Below are positions 1-9,188 of a stretch of DNA of 64,000 nucleotides, in pieces. The notes under the pieces were generated by a model. That model was not told the origin of the DNA. It was given only the letters and a program-made list of their open reading frames with translations, and did not search any database. Origin of the DNA: Mucilaginibacter sp. (lineage in GTDB: Bacteria > Bacteroidota > Bacteroidia > Sphingobacteriales > Sphingobacteriaceae); contig NZ_JAQBOC010000003.1 of assembly GCF_028288225.1 (NCBI RefSeq), positions 62,001 through 126,000 of the forward strand, given 5' to 3'. Made by a program: the position numbers and the translations under genes. The stretch's first letter is position 1. Each line of letters begins with the position of its first letter.

Positions 1-131
1 TTTGTTTTCCATAATTGATTGAAGGTGTAAAAATACGAAAGAGGGAGGGAATGAGAAGCGGTTATCAAGTCTTTTTATTGATTAATGCGGTAATTTCAAT
101 TACTAAAATAAAATTTCAGAATATAAAACAT

Positions 132-139
132 TAAATTTG
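132..139 (+). promoter_or_regulatory. putative -7 box of the toxin-antitoxin operon
   Basis: TAAATTTG matches the Bacteroidota -7 consensus TAnnTTTG exactly. It lies only 5 nt before the ATG of the toxin remnant, so the transcript would be nearly leaderless. I see no clear -33 TTTG at the expected distance, so this rests on one box. Confidence 0.3.
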
Positions 140-144
140 TAATA

Positions 145-447
145 ATGGTAATCATATCAAAAGCAGCTAAGGGATTTTGTTAAAATTCATAATGATGCTG
201 AAGTGGTTTATATAATTGGTATGAACTTGTAACTAATACTGATTGGAAGAATTTTAGTGAAATGAAAAATACTTTTAATAGTGTAGATGCCGTTGGAAAT
301 GACAGATATGTATTTAACATAAAAGGCAATAATTACCGCTTAATAGCATTGATTATATTTAAGGTAAGAACGGTTTTTATAGTTTTTATAGGTACGCATG
401 GTGAATATAATAAAATTGACGCACCATCAGTATTATTTAAGAAATAA
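145..447 (+). pseudogene. HigB-type mRNA interferase toxin, broken by two frameshifts
   Basis: HigB toxins of type II systems cleave mRNA on translating ribosomes. Translated piecewise, this stretch gives a full-length HigB-like protein: a start at 145 in frame 1, RDFVKIHNDAEV in frame 2 (from 170), then LYNWYELVTNTDWKNF back in frame 1 (from 208), running into NSVDAVGNDRYVFNIKGNN and FIGTHGEYNKID, which are hallmark HigB segments. The first break, near 169, lacks two bases (or has one extra); the second, near 206, lacks one. Frame 1 hits TAA at 181, so the reading frame is dead unless these are sequencing errors. An internal ATG at 262 opens a 61-aa fragment that lacks the N-terminal half. 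The antitoxin gene starts 3 nt downstream. Confidence 0.75.
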
Positions 448-450
448 AAT

Positions 451-834
451 ATGGAAGAGAAATTTTTAATATCGACAGACAAAAGCTATCATGAAACAAT
501 GATAGCTATTTTTGAATTGATGAATAAAGGAGAGGCCAATTTAAAAGATGAAGAAATTGATTTGCTAAAGATTATGACTGTTGCTGCTGAGAAATATGAA
601 GACGAAGTATTACATCTTAAACCAACAATGCAACCAAAATCTTTGCCGGATGTAATAGAATTATTTATGTTTGAGAATAAACTTTCGCAATCAAAGCTTG
701 CCGATAGACTTGGTGTTGGTAAACCCAAATTATCTCAAATACTTACCGGTAAAAGGAAACCAGACGTTTCGTTTTTAAAAGCACTGTATCGCAAATTAAA
801 TCTTGATCCAAAAACTATCCTGGATTACGTTTAA
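451..834 (+). CDS. HigA-type antitoxin, XRE-family HTH protein
   Basis: A 127-aa DNA-binding antitoxin of the HigA kind. An acidic helical N-terminal half (residues 1-60) probably binds the toxin. A helix-turn-helix of the XRE/Cro type covers about 66-120 (SQSKLADRLGVGKPKLSQIL is the HTH core). In intact systems it neutralises HigB and represses the operon. It follows the toxin remnant by 3 nt, the usual toxin-first order of HigBA. Because the toxin frame is broken, this is probably an orphan antitoxin that may still act as a regulator or protect against related toxins. Confidence 0.8.
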   Translation: MEEKFLISTDKSYHETMIAIFELMNKGEANLKDEEIDLLKIMTVAAEKYEDEVLHLKPTMQPKSLPDVIELFMFENKLSQSKLADRLGVGKPKLSQILTGKRKPDVSFLKALYRKLNLDPKTILDYV

Positions 835-841
835 AACAATA

Positions 842-867
842 AAAGCCGCCCAATCCTGAGCGGCTTT
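842..867. terminator. bidirectional intrinsic terminator
   Basis: AAAGCCGC (842-849) and GCGGCTTT (860-867) form a perfect 8-bp stem with a 10-nt loop. It lies between the convergent antitoxin and sppA genes, with A-rich and T-rich flanks able to serve both strands. Confidence 0.7.
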
Positions 868-888
868 CCAATCAAAATATATTTAAAA

Positions 889-2667
889 CTAATTGATCTC
901 AATATCATAAGGCATGCGTGCCTGCGGAGTACGCATCAATTGAGTTACGCCTTTTATCTGTTCGTAATATTTAAAGTTTTCGCCCAGCTCCGATTTTATA
1001 AAATGTGCCTTTATTTCGGCGCTCATGCCCAGGCCGAACTTATTTAAAAAACTCTTTTGCTCGGGGTATGCTACCAGTTTATATTTTTTAATGTTGGCTT
1101 TCTTTGCAGCTGATGCTATAGCATCATTAATATTCCCTAAACGATCAACCAGTCCAATTTTCACAGCTTGTGTACCAGTCCAAACCCGACCCTGGCCAAT
1201 ACTGTTAACATAAGCTTGTGTTTTGTTGCGGCCTGCAGCTACTGCTTTGGTAAAGGAATCATAACCCTGGTTAACCTGGTTTTGCAGGATAGCCTTTTCT
1301 TCGGGAGTTAAAGGTCTTGACAGATCGCCAAGGTCAGAATATTTACCGGTTTTTACACCGTCGAAAGTTATCCCCAGTTTATTATTAAAAAACTTTTGCA
1401 TATTGGGCAGCACGGCAAAAATACCTATAGAACCAGTTATGGTATTAGGCTCAGCAATAATTGAATCAGCAGCGCATGCAATATAATAACCCCCGGATGC
1501 TGCCAGGTCGCCCATGGATACAATAATAGGTTTAACTTTTTTAGTCAGCATTACCTCGCGCCATATCACATCACTGGCTAGCGAACTACCACCCGGCGAA
1601 TTGATCCTGAGAACCACAGCCTTTACCTTATTATCCAGCCTTACTTTTCGTAATGCTTTTGAAATTCTTTCAGAACCTATAGTATTGTCATCACCTTCAC
1701 CGCCAACAATATCGCCCGAAGCATATACAATGGCTATCCTGTTTTTTGAATTTTCTTTTTTATCACCAGACGCAATCTCACTTGAGCCATAGTCACTCAA
1801 TTCAACGCTTTTTAAATCATCTTTTGTGTCAACGCCTGCACGCTTTTTAAGCTCATCTAAAATTTCATCCTTGTATTTTAAACCATCAATTAATTTGTAT
1901 TTAAGCGCATCCCCGGGTAAGCGCACCTTAAGCTCGTTGGCAATATTAAACAGGGAATCCTTGTTAATTTTACGGCTTTTGCTGATTTCGGTTAAGAAAT
2001 GATCATATAACGAGCCCAGGTAGGAATTAACCTGTAAACGGTTCGCAGCACTCATTTTAGTGAGGAAATAAGGTTCAACAGCACTTTTATAAGTACCAAC
2101 CTTTATTATTTGTGCTTCAATTCCTAATTTATCCAGTGCACCCTTTAAAAAAGTGATCTGTGAGCTAAAGCCTTTGAAATCGAAAATGCCTTTGGGGTTA
2201 ATATATACTTTATCGGCAACCGATGCCAGGTAGTAGAATCCCTGTGTGTAAATTTCTGAATAAGCTATGATAAATTTCCCTGATTTTTTAAAATCGATAA
2301 GAGCATTGCGGATCTCTTCAGTAGTTGCCTCGCCTGCCGACATAAAGCTTTCATCAAGGAAGATCCCTTTAATCTTTGAGTCGGTTTTTGCTTTCTTAAT
2401 GTTTGCAAGTATATCATTAAGGCCCAGAGATTTCTCTCCGTCAATTCCTAAAAACCCTAGTCCGGATAATGGGTTGTTGGGCGTGCGCTCACTAATTGGA
2501 TAAGTCAATTTTATTTGTAAAACTGAATTAGACTCAACCAAAACTGTTTTATCACTGCTCGCATCAACTATACCTACAATAAATATGATAAAAACAATTA
2601 CCACTATGGCACTTGCTAAAATAAAACCCAGCATGCTGGCGAAGACAAATTTGAAGAATTGTTTCAT
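889..2667 (-). CDS. sppA: signal peptide peptidase SppA, long (67K) type
   Basis: Membrane-anchored serine protease that degrades signal peptides left after secretion. The 592 residues match the long, duplicated form of the family. An N-terminal membrane segment (about 8-33) is followed by two ClpP-like halves. The catalytic Lys/Ser pair appears as K194 in VGTYKSAVEPY and S391 in GDLAASGGYYIA. The middle residues 280-305 are a low-complexity linker between the halves. It diverges from folK, and the 86-bp gap carries a promoter-like box for each direction. Confidence 0.93.
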   Translation of the reverse strand: MKQFFKFVFASMLGFILASAIVVIVFIIFIVGIVDASSDKTVLVESNSVLQIKLTYPISERTPNNPLSGLGFLGIDGEKSLGLNDILANIKKAKTDSKIKGIFLDESFMSAGEATTEEIRNALIDFKKSGKFIIAYSEIYTQGFYYLASVADKVYINPKGIFDFKGFSSQITFLKGALDKLGIEAQIIKVGTYKSAVEPYFLTKMSAANRLQVNSYLGSLYDHFLTEISKSRKINKDSLFNIANELKVRLPGDALKYKLIDGLKYKDEILDELKKRAGVDTKDDLKSVELSDYGSSEIASGDKKENSKNRIAIVYASGDIVGGEGDDNTIGSERISKALRKVRLDNKVKAVVLRINSPGGSSLASDVIWREVMLTKKVKPIIVSMGDLAASGGYYIACAADSIIAEPNTITGSIGIFAVLPNMQKFFNNKLGITFDGVKTGKYSDLGDLSRPLTPEEKAILQNQVNQGYDSFTKAVAAGRNKTQAYVNSIGQGRVWTGTQAVKIGLVDRLGNINDAIASAAKKANIKKYKLVAYPEQKSFLNKFGLGMSAEIKAHFIKSELGENFKYYEQIKGVTQLMRTPQARMPYDIEIN

Positions 2668-2693
2668 TAAATGTTATAAATCTATTATCTATG

Positions 2694-2701
2694 CAAACTT
2701 A
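2694..2701 (-). promoter_or_regulatory. putative -7 box of sppA
   Basis: On the minus strand this reads TAAGTTTG, an exact TAnnTTTG match 26 nt upstream of the sppA start. The -33 element is not clear. Confidence 0.35.
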
Positions 2702-2753
2702 GCAATTCGATACGTATAATATTAAGAGCATTGTCTATAATATTTGTTACAAC

Positions 2754-3233
2754 ATGAATAGTATTTTTTTATTACTTGGCAGCAACCTTGGCAACAGGCA
2801 GAACTATCTGCAAGAGGCTATCAGGCTTATAGAGCAGCATATTGCACCGGTTATAAAAATTTCATCCGTATACGAAACCCAATCGTGGGGTAAAACGGAT
2901 GCGCCCGATTATTTAAACCAGGTAGTAGTTTTGGAAACTGATATTCCGGCCAGGGAAATACTCCGGAAAATATTAAATATTGAACTTGTTTTGGGAAGAA
3001 GACGCGAAGAAAAGTGGGGCTCGCGCACTATTGATATTGATATATTGTTTTATGGAACAGAAATTATTAATGAAGATGGGCTGCATGTTCCGCACCCGGA
3101 ATTGCATAAGAGAAGGTTTACATTAGAGCCACTTGCCGAAATTGCCCCTGATTTTGTGCACCCTGTTTTAAATAAATCAATTTTACTGATCAAAAGCGAA
3201 CTAAAAGACAGCTTGATCGTAAAAAAGTTATAA
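2754..3233 (+). CDS. folK: 2-amino-4-hydroxy-6-hydroxymethyldihydropteridine diphosphokinase
   Basis: HPPK transfers pyrophosphate from ATP to the pterin in folate biosynthesis. The 159 residues are full length. The glycine-rich opening LLGSNLGNR (about 6-14), the pterin-side DYLNQVV segment, and the R-rich SRTIDIDILFYG signature with the two metal-binding aspartates are all present. The gene is followed 21 nt later by an Hpt protein on the same strand; there is no obvious functional link. Confidence 0.95.
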   Translation: MNSIFLLLGSNLGNRQNYLQEAIRLIEQHIAPVIKISSVYETQSWGKTDAPDYLNQVVVLETDIPAREILRKILNIELVLGRRREEKWGSRTIDIDILFYGTEIINEDGLHVPHPELHKRRFTLEPLAEIAPDFVHPVLNKSILLIKSELKDSLIVKKL

Positions 3234-3254
3234 TTTTAAAAAATATAAACCGCT

Positions 3255-3632
3255 ATGTCACATATATTCCCCGAACACGACCTCGATCTGTCTTTTTTAT
3301 TTGAGATTGCCGATGGCAGTGACGAGTTTATCGTAGAATCTATTGAGATGTTTCTACAGCAAACCCCCGAATTGCTGCAAACCATTGCTACTGCTATAGA
3401 AAATAAAGATTGGCCTCTTACAGCTTCAGCAGCACATAAATTAAAACCCAACCTTGGTTTTTTTGGAATGCCCGTTAGCCAGGCTACCATACAGGAAGTT
3501 GAAATAATGGCTAAAGAAGGTGCACCGTCTCCTGAATTATTAGTGTCGAAATTTAATGAGGTACGTGCTATTATTACCCCTAATTTAGATAGACTGGTAA
3601 AAATAAAGGCGGATAGGGAAGCAGGGTTGTAG
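3255..3632 (+). CDS. Hpt domain phosphotransfer protein
   Basis: A small (125-aa) stand-alone histidine phosphotransfer protein that relays phosphate between hybrid histidine kinases and response regulators. The four-helix Hpt core spans about 15-115. The phosphorylatable histidine is H61 in ASAAHKLKPNLGFFGM, the usual HxLK(G/P)xxxxxG context. A large hybrid kinase at 32965-36225 in this window ends in a receiver domain and is a conceivable but unproven partner. The stop is followed immediately by a palindromic word element. Confidence 0.88.
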   Translation: MSHIFPEHDLDLSFLFEIADGSDEFIVESIEMFLQQTPELLQTIATAIENKDWPLTASAAHKLKPNLGFFGMPVSQATIQEVEIMAKEGAPSPELLVSKFNEVRAIITPNLDRLVKIKADREAGL

Positions 3633-3730
3633 ATAGAGACCAGAAACCGGAGATTAGAGGTTAGGAAGAAAAATCTTTTCTGATAATTCCTTCTTTAGTT
3701 TAAAAACAAATCTCTAACCTCTAATTAACT
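3631..3730. repeat. intergenic inverted word repeat, GATTAGAGGTTAG family
   Basis: ATTAGAGGTTAG (3653-3664) pairs perfectly with CTAACCTCTAAT (3714-3725). Further degenerate copies of the same words (gagaccag, ctctaacc) extend both arms. The element fills the gap between the convergent Hpt gene and purS and starts at the Hpt stop codon. The same words recur at 61044-61120. Confidence 0.75.
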
Positions 3731-3737
3731 AATTTCC

Positions 3738-3992
3738 TTAAACAGCTTTCACACTAAAGCTATAGCTTTCCATAATAAGGTTTGCCAACAGGTTTCTGCA
3801 GGCCGTGTCTACTTTAATATGTGCAATTTCTTCATTTTCTGCATCAATCTCCAGCGAAATATGTTTGCCAATCCGCACATTATGAATTTCGGATAAACCC
3901 AGGTTTTTCATACTTCCTGTTACCGCTTTACCTTGTGGGTCAAGTATTTCTTTTTTTGGCATTACATCTATTTCAGCCTGGAATTTTTTCAT
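3738..3992 (-). CDS. purS: phosphoribosylformylglycinamidine synthase subunit PurS
   Basis: PurS is the small bridging subunit that joins PurQ and PurL in the three-subunit FGAM synthase of purine biosynthesis. The 84 residues match the usual length, with the LDPQGKAVTGSMKNLGLSEI stretch near the N-terminus typical of the family. No purQ or purL is visible nearby, so the gene stands alone between an Hpt gene and pssA. Confidence 0.85.
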   Translation of the reverse strand: MKKFQAEIDVMPKKEILDPQGKAVTGSMKNLGLSEIHNVRIGKHISLEIDAENEEIAHIKVDTACRNLLANLIMESYSFSVKAV

Positions 3993-4026
3993 TAGTATTT
4001 GTTTAAATATGGATCTTTCCTGAGCG

Positions 4027-4770
4027 TTAGCTTTCTTTTTGCGGAGTGCTCAGGATATTGCCACTTGAAAATTTGAACTGGATTACTGATAAGGTGATAT
4101 AGATTAATATAACCACCGGAACCGCTGCAAATTTAAAAAATAGTATCAGTATTGCCGAAAATAGTAACAATAAATAGCGGAAAATATTTTTATTAAAATC
4201 CCGGTTTTTGAACTTTAACGACATCATCGGCATTTCTACTACCAATAATGAACACATTATGATAATAAATACCGAGAGCACGTAGGGATTTAGCAGGTAT
4301 GGGGTAAAATACCGGTTGTGATGATCAAGAATAAGCGGGAACGAGGCAATAAGAATTGCGTTTGCGGGGGTAGGTAAACCAATAAAGTTTTCCGCTTGCC
4401 GGGTATCAACATTAAACTTAGCCAGCCTTAAAGCCGAGAATACGGGGATCAGGAATGCAATAAAGTTTAAATAGGGGCTTATGTTGTCTATCTGGCGGGC
4501 CTGCAAAAGCAGCTGATACATTATTACTGCTGGCAATACGCCAAAGCTTACCATATCTGCCAGTGAATCAAGGTCTTTCCCGATACCTGAAAATGATTTA
4601 AGCACCCGGGATGCGAGCCCATCAAAAAAATCAAAAATAGCTGACAAAAAGATTGCATACGAAGCAGCTATAAGCTCACCTTTGAAGGCTAAAACTATAC
4701 CTATGCAACCACTAAAGAGGTTTGCACAGGTAATAGCATTTGGCAAGTGTTTTTTCAGACGATTCTTCAT
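4027..4770 (-). CDS. pssA: CDP-diacylglycerol--serine O-phosphatidyltransferase
   Basis: An integral membrane enzyme making phosphatidylserine, precursor of phosphatidylethanolamine. The CDP-alcohol phosphotransferase signature is complete at residues 50-72: D50, G51, R55, G64, D68, D72. About seven hydrophobic segments span the 247 residues. purS lies 34 nt downstream on the same strand, so the two may be co-transcribed. No psd gene is adjacent. Confidence 0.9.
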   Translation of the reverse strand: MKNRLKKHLPNAITCANLFSGCIGIVLAFKGELIAASYAIFLSAIFDFFDGLASRVLKSFSGIGKDLDSLADMVSFGVLPAVIMYQLLLQARQIDNISPYLNFIAFLIPVFSALRLAKFNVDTRQAENFIGLPTPANAILIASFPLILDHHNRYFTPYLLNPYVLSVFIIIMCSLLVVEMPMMSLKFKNRDFNKNIFRYLLLLFSAILILFFKFAAVPVVILIYITLSVIQFKFSSGNILSTPQKES

Positions 4771-4859
4771 TCCGGTATGAAGGTATCAAGATTTTATTAA
4801 ATATGAATGAAGTTACCTGTTAACTTTTTGCTAATTATAACTTCACAAATATTAATTTA

Positions 4860-6488
4860 TTACGAATTCATAGAAATCAAAAACTCTTCGTTGGTTCGGG
4901 TGCCTTTAATCTGGCCCTGTAAAAATTCCATTGATTCCTGTGAGTTCATGTCAGCCAGGTGATTACGCAGAATCCAGATCCGTTGTAATGTTTCACGGTC
5001 AAGCAGCAAATCATCACGGCGGGTACTTGAAGCTGTTATATCAATTGCCGGGAAGATGCGTTTATTAGATAATTTACGATCCAATTGCAACTCCATGTTA
5101 CCGGTACCTTTAAATTCTTCAAAAATAACCTCGTCCATTTTCGATCCGGTTTCTGTTAATGCTGTAGCAATAATAGTTAATGAACCACCATCCTCAATAT
5201 TACGTGCCGCTCCGAAGAAACGTTTAGGCTTGTGTAATGCATTTGCATCAACACCACCGGACAATATTTTACCTGATGCAGGAGCAACTGTATTATAGGC
5301 ACGTGCAAGCCGCGTAATTGAATCTAATAAAATAACCACATCATGACCGCACTCAACCATACGTTTTGCTTTTTCCAAAACAATATTGGCAATTTTAACG
5401 TGACGCTCAGCAGGCTCATCAAAAGTTGACGATACTACCTCGGCTCGTACACTGCGGGCCATGTCTGTTACTTCTTCCGGACGTTCGTCAATTAGCAATA
5501 TGATCAGATAAACTTCCGGATGATTTTTTGCAATGGCGTTAGCTACGTCCTTTAATAGCATGGTTTTACCTGTTTTAGGCTGGGCCACAATTAAACCGCG
5601 TTGTCCCTTACCTATTGGCGAAAACAAGTCCATAATACGGGTAGAATAATTACCGGCATCAGTAAACAGGCTTAATTTTTCTGACGGGAATAACGGGGTT
5701 AAGTGGTCAAAAGGAACACGGTCGCGCACTTCGGCAGGGATGCGGCCATTAATGGCTTCAACACGCACTAACGGGAAATATTTCTCACCTTCTTTTGGAG
5801 GCCTTATACTTCCGCGCACGGTATCACCTGTTTTAAGGCCAAATAGCTTTATCTGCGATTGTGATACGTATATATCATCAGGCGATGTTAAATAATTATA
5901 ATCTGATGAGCGTAAAAAACCATAACCATCAGGCATAATTTCAAGTACGCCTTCGTTTACAATAACGTTATCAAAATCAAGATTTATAGCAGGCTCCTGG
6001 CTTTTTTGCTGGCTGGTTTGGTTATTAACCCGGCGTTCAAATTTTTGAGGACGGACACCTTCAGTTACCATCTCTTCATTTTTAACTTCGCCATCATTTT
6101 CAGCAGACTGTTCAGCGCTTGTTTCCTCTGCTACCGGCTGCTCCATACTCTCTGATTCATCAACAACAGTTTCGTCATCGGGCATATCAAAAAGGTTAGT
6201 ATCATCCAATGGCACCTCAACGCGTGGTGTATTGCTATTTTTTATAGTACGGATTCTTTTACGGGTTTTTTCACCAGCTTCTGGCGCCGGTGGGGGCTCA
6301 ACTGCGGCATAATTGCTGTTTACAGTATCCTGCTGTGCGCGGGCTGCTTCAATTAATTGTTCCTGTTCAACAATTTTTGTAATAAGCGCAGCTTTTCTAA
6401 GTTCATCAGCTTCAGCAATACCTAAGTTTTTGGCAATTTCGCGTAACTCTGAAACGAGTTTGTCGTTCAATTCGTTTGTATCAAACAT
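4860..6488 (-). CDS. rho: transcription termination factor Rho with long N-terminal insertion
   Basis: Hexameric RNA helicase that ends transcription. At 542 residues it is longer than the roughly 420-residue E. coli form. The Rho N-terminal helical domain (about 1-50) is followed by an acidic, Glu/Asp/Gln-rich disordered stretch (about 60-170), then the cold-shock RNA-binding domain (about 175-245, [14 protein letters not shown]) and the ATPase domain with Walker [10 protein letters not shown] at 302-310 and [15 protein letters not shown]. Insertions of this kind are common in Bacteroidota Rho. The gene is monocistronic, with a long divergent leader region upstream. Confidence 0.96.
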   Translation of the reverse strand: MFDTNELNDKLVSELREIAKNLGIAEADELRKAALITKIVEQEQLIEAARAQQDTVNSNYAAVEPPPAPEAGEKTRKRIRTIKNSNTPRVEVPLDDTNLFDMPDDETVVDESESMEQPVAEETSAEQSAENDGEVKNEEMVTEGVRPQKFERRVNNQTSQQKSQEPAINLDFDNVIVNEGVLEIMPDGYGFLRSSDYNYLTSPDDIYVSQSQIKLFGLKTGDTVRGSIRPPKEGEKYFPLVRVEAINGRIPAEVRDRVPFDHLTPLFPSEKLSLFTDAGNYSTRIMDLFSPIGKGQRGLIVAQPKTGKTMLLKDVANAIAKNHPEVYLIILLIDERPEEVTDMARSVRAEVVSSTFDEPAERHVKIANIVLEKAKRMVECGHDVVILLDSITRLARAYNTVAPASGKILSGGVDANALHKPKRFFGAARNIEDGGSLTIIATALTETGSKMDEVIFEEFKGTGNMELQLDRKLSNKRIFPAIDITASSTRRDDLLLDRETLQRIWILRNHLADMNSQESMEFLQGQIKGTRTNEEFLISMNS

Positions 6489-6896
6489 ATTATGAATTAT
6501 AGTTCAAAAGGATTTTAATATTTTTTGTAGTTGTATATATTTTTCAATAACACTTAGGAACCGCGGCTTTTTTACCCGGCTATTAAGTTACCTGCGTTAG
6601 AGGACTTTAATGTATTAGCAAATTCTATTTATATTTTATAAATGGAGATGTTTTAATATGAAATAAATTTATTATGCAACTTTGTTATGCAACATCTAAA
6701 CCCATGTAAATAATTAATAAAATAACGTGGAGTTTTAAATTGTTTCTTTAGTGCAAGAAAAATTCAACGGAAAACACTGCAATTTTACTCAATTAATTTA
6801 AAATATCAAACTATTTAAAAAAATATCTTTCATTGGGCTAACACTTCAACTAAATTTTAGTTTTTTTGGGCATTCAAAAAATATAAATAGTTGCAC
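6489..6896. other. 408-bp divergent intergenic region between rho and pyrF
   Basis: No coding potential. The region is AT-rich and must hold the promoters of both rho and pyrF, but no exact TAnnTTTG box was found on either strand. A short direct repeat, TTATGCAAC, occurs at 6672-6680 and 6685-6693 (13-nt period). A long rho leader would fit autoregulation of rho, which is known in other bacteria, but I see no diagnostic structure. Confidence 0.4.
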
Positions 6897-7730
6897 ATGA
6901 TATCCCGCCAATACCTGATTGACCAGATCAAACACAAAAAATCATTTTTATGCGTAGGGCTTGATACCGATGTAGAAAAGATCCCGGCATTTTTAAAAGA
7001 ATATCCAGACCCGATATTTGAGTTTAACAAAAGAATAATTGATGCAACGCATGACCTGTGCATATCATACAAGCCTAATGCTGCATTTTATGAAAAGCAT
7101 GGCGTAAGCGGGTTACAAAGTTTAATAGCCACCTGGAAATATCTGCCTCAGGAATGTTTGAATATAATCGACGCAAAACGCGGCGATATGGGCAACACGT
7201 CAGGTATGTATGCCAAGGCTTTTTTTGATGAATCGGCAGCAGGGATGAGCTTTGATGCCATAACCTTATCGCCATACATGGGGCATGATGCTGTATCACC
7301 ATACCTTGAATATAAGGATAAATGGGTGATCATCCTGGCGCTCACTTCATCAGCGGGCAGCAAGGATTTTCAATATTTAACAACAGAGCAGGGTTTTTTA
7401 TACGAAGCTGTGATACAAAAAGCCAATACCTGGGCCAATGCCGACCGGATAATGTATGTTGTGGGTGCTACCAAAAGCACTGAGTTTACCAATATTCGTA
7501 AATTTGCACCGGATAATTTTTTGCTGGTGCCCGGAGTAGGGGCGCAGGGCGGTAACCTTGCCGAAGTTTGTCATTACGGAATGAATAAAGATTGCGGACT
7601 GATAGTCAACGCATCACGCTCCATAATATATGCATCAAATGGTGAAGATTTTGCCGAAGCTGCAAGGGCCGAAGCATTAAATATTCAGCAGCAGATGCAG
7701 GTTGAGTTAGAGAAAGCCGGAGTTATTTGA
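6897..7730 (+). CDS. pyrF: orotidine 5'-phosphate decarboxylase, type 2
   Basis: Catalyses the last step of UMP synthesis. The 277 residues fit the longer type 2 (PyrF2) subfamily. FLCVGLDTD opens the barrel, YKPNAAFYEKHG follows, and DAKRGDMGNTS carries the catalytic Asp-Lys pair. VPGVGAQGG and VNASRSI near the C-terminus bind the phosphate. I chose the ATG at 6897, since the frame upstream offers only a TTG two codons earlier. Confidence 0.95.
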   Translation: MISRQYLIDQIKHKKSFLCVGLDTDVEKIPAFLKEYPDPIFEFNKRIIDATHDLCISYKPNAAFYEKHGVSGLQSLIATWKYLPQECLNIIDAKRGDMGNTSGMYAKAFFDESAAGMSFDAITLSPYMGHDAVSPYLEYKDKWVIILALTSSAGSKDFQYLTTEQGFLYEAVIQKANTWANADRIMYVVGATKSTEFTNIRKFAPDNFLLVPGVGAQGGNLAEVCHYGMNKDCGLIVNASRSIIYASNGEDFAEAARAEALNIQQQMQVELEKAGVI

Positions 7731-7760
7731 TTTGCGATCCTACCATTCTTTAAGGCTAAT

Positions 7761-9188
7761 TTAATAAATGGTGCTAATTGATGATTCTTCTAAACTATTA
7801 GTAACAGAAGCTGAATTTTGCTTGTTAGTGCATTTTATTTTTGACAATACGGTTTCTAAAGCCGGGAGTGTATTGTTCAGGTTCTTTGTTTTGATCAGGA
7901 AATTCCATACTGCTTCAAACTTTTTCCATCCTCCTGCATAAAATAAATGTTTTAATTTGTGGGAGTATGAGCTATGCTGCATGCTGGCCTTAAAAATATT
8001 ATTCCAGCGGTAAAATTCCTCGTAAGCCCACCAGTAACCGTTTTCCAGCTCTTCGGCAGTTAACCCAATAGTTTGGTAAACCACCTTTCGTGTATCGTAT
8101 AAGTCCCAGTTTTTAGTGATTATTCGTCCCTGTCGCTCCATGTTTTGGAAAAGCGCGGTTCCGGGATATGGCGTTAAAACATGATAAGTGGAAGTGGTTA
8201 TGGAATGTTTTACACCCCAGTCAACCGTTCTTTTAAACACATCTTTATCATCGTCATCGAGGCCAAATACAAAGCTTCCGTTTATCATAATGCCCAGACT
8301 ATGCAGGCGGTTCACTGCTTTTATATAGTCTTTTTCAAGGTTCTGCTTTTTATTGCTTTGTTTAAGATTTAAAGATGAAAATGTTTCAAAACCTACAAAT
8401 AGGCTTCGCAAGCCTGCGTCTGCTGCTTTTTCGATCAAATTGCCTCTTAAGATAGAATCAACAGTGGCAGCGCCCTGGAATACCCGGTTCATTCCCTTCA
8501 TTCCCTCAAAAAGACAGCCTGCAAACTTTGCATTACCCAGCAGATGATCGTCTAAAAAATATAAATGCCTTCCCGGCAGCCTGTCAATCTCTGCAAGTGC
8601 GTCATCTACTTCCTGGGTATAAAATGTTCTGCCACCTTCAAAAAAGGCATCCTTATAACAAAAGCTGCAATGGTGAGGACAACCCCTGGTGACCACAATA
8701 GAGTTAGGTACAAGATATAAATTCCGTTTGATCAGATCCCGGCGGATGGGTGGAATTTTTTCAAGCGTTCTATCAGTTGACCGATATGTTTTTTGAGGAG
8801 CACGGTTTTTAAAGTCTGTTAAAAATTTTGGAAATGTATCTTCCCCCGGGCCTATAAAAATACTATCAGCATGAGGAGCAGCTTCAAGTGGCAATGAAGT
8901 TACGTGTAAACCACCTAAAATTACATAAGCTCCCTTAGCCCGGTAATGGTCAGCAATTTTGTAAGCCCTGTATGCATTGGTAATATATACCTGTATAATC
9001 ACCAGGTCGGGGTCATCATCAAGATTTAATTTTTCTACATGCTGATCCTGCAAGTCTATTTCATCATCCTCTGACAGATAAGCCGCAAGGGTAGCCAGCC
9101 CTAAAGGCGGGAATAACGAATATTTAATTGGCCTCCAGAATGGGCTTTCAGCTTCTGTCAAGGCGGGCAATATCATTTTTACTTTCAT
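7761..9188 (-). CDS. B12-binding domain radical SAM protein
   Basis: A 475-aa radical SAM enzyme. An N-terminal cobalamin-binding Rossmann-like domain (about 1-135, including LGGLHVTSLPLEA) precedes the radical SAM domain with the 4Fe-4S motif C170-x3-C174-x2-C177 (GCPHHCSFCY). Enzymes of this layout do methylations or ring rearrangements in lipid or natural-product pathways; the substrate cannot be read here. I do not see the DxHxxG motif of base-off B12 binders. It stands alone, with a perfect palindrome 30 nt upstream suggesting dedicated repression. Confidence 0.85.
   Translation of the reverse strand: MKVKMILPALTEAESPFWRPIKYSLFPPLGLATLAAYLSEDDEIDLQDQHVEKLNLDDDPDLVIIQVYITNAYRAYKIADHYRAKGAYVILGGLHVTSLPLEAAPHADSIFIGPGEDTFPKFLTDFKNRAPQKTYRSTDRTLEKIPPIRRDLIKRNLYLVPNSIVVTRGCPHHCSFCYKDAFFEGGRTFYTQEVDDALAEIDRLPGRHLYFLDDHLLGNAKFAGCLFEGMKGMNRVFQGAATVDSILRGNLIEKAADAGLRSLFVGFETFSSLNLKQSNKKQNLEKDYIKAVNRLHSLGIMINGSFVFGLDDDDKDVFKRTVDWGVKHSITTSTYHVLTPYPGTALFQNMERQGRIITKNWDLYDTRKVVYQTIGLTAEELENGYWWAYEEFYRWNNIFKASMQHSSYSHKLKHLFYAGGWKKFEAVWNFLIKTKNLNNTLPALETVLSKIKCTNKQNSASVTNSLEESSISTIY

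Noticed and set aside
262..447. A 61-aa ORF as a complete small gene
   Set aside because: It is the C-terminal part of a frameshifted HigB; the family N-terminus lies upstream in other frames.
1514..1792. Forward ORF inside sppA
   Set aside because: Antisense shadow of a conserved gene.
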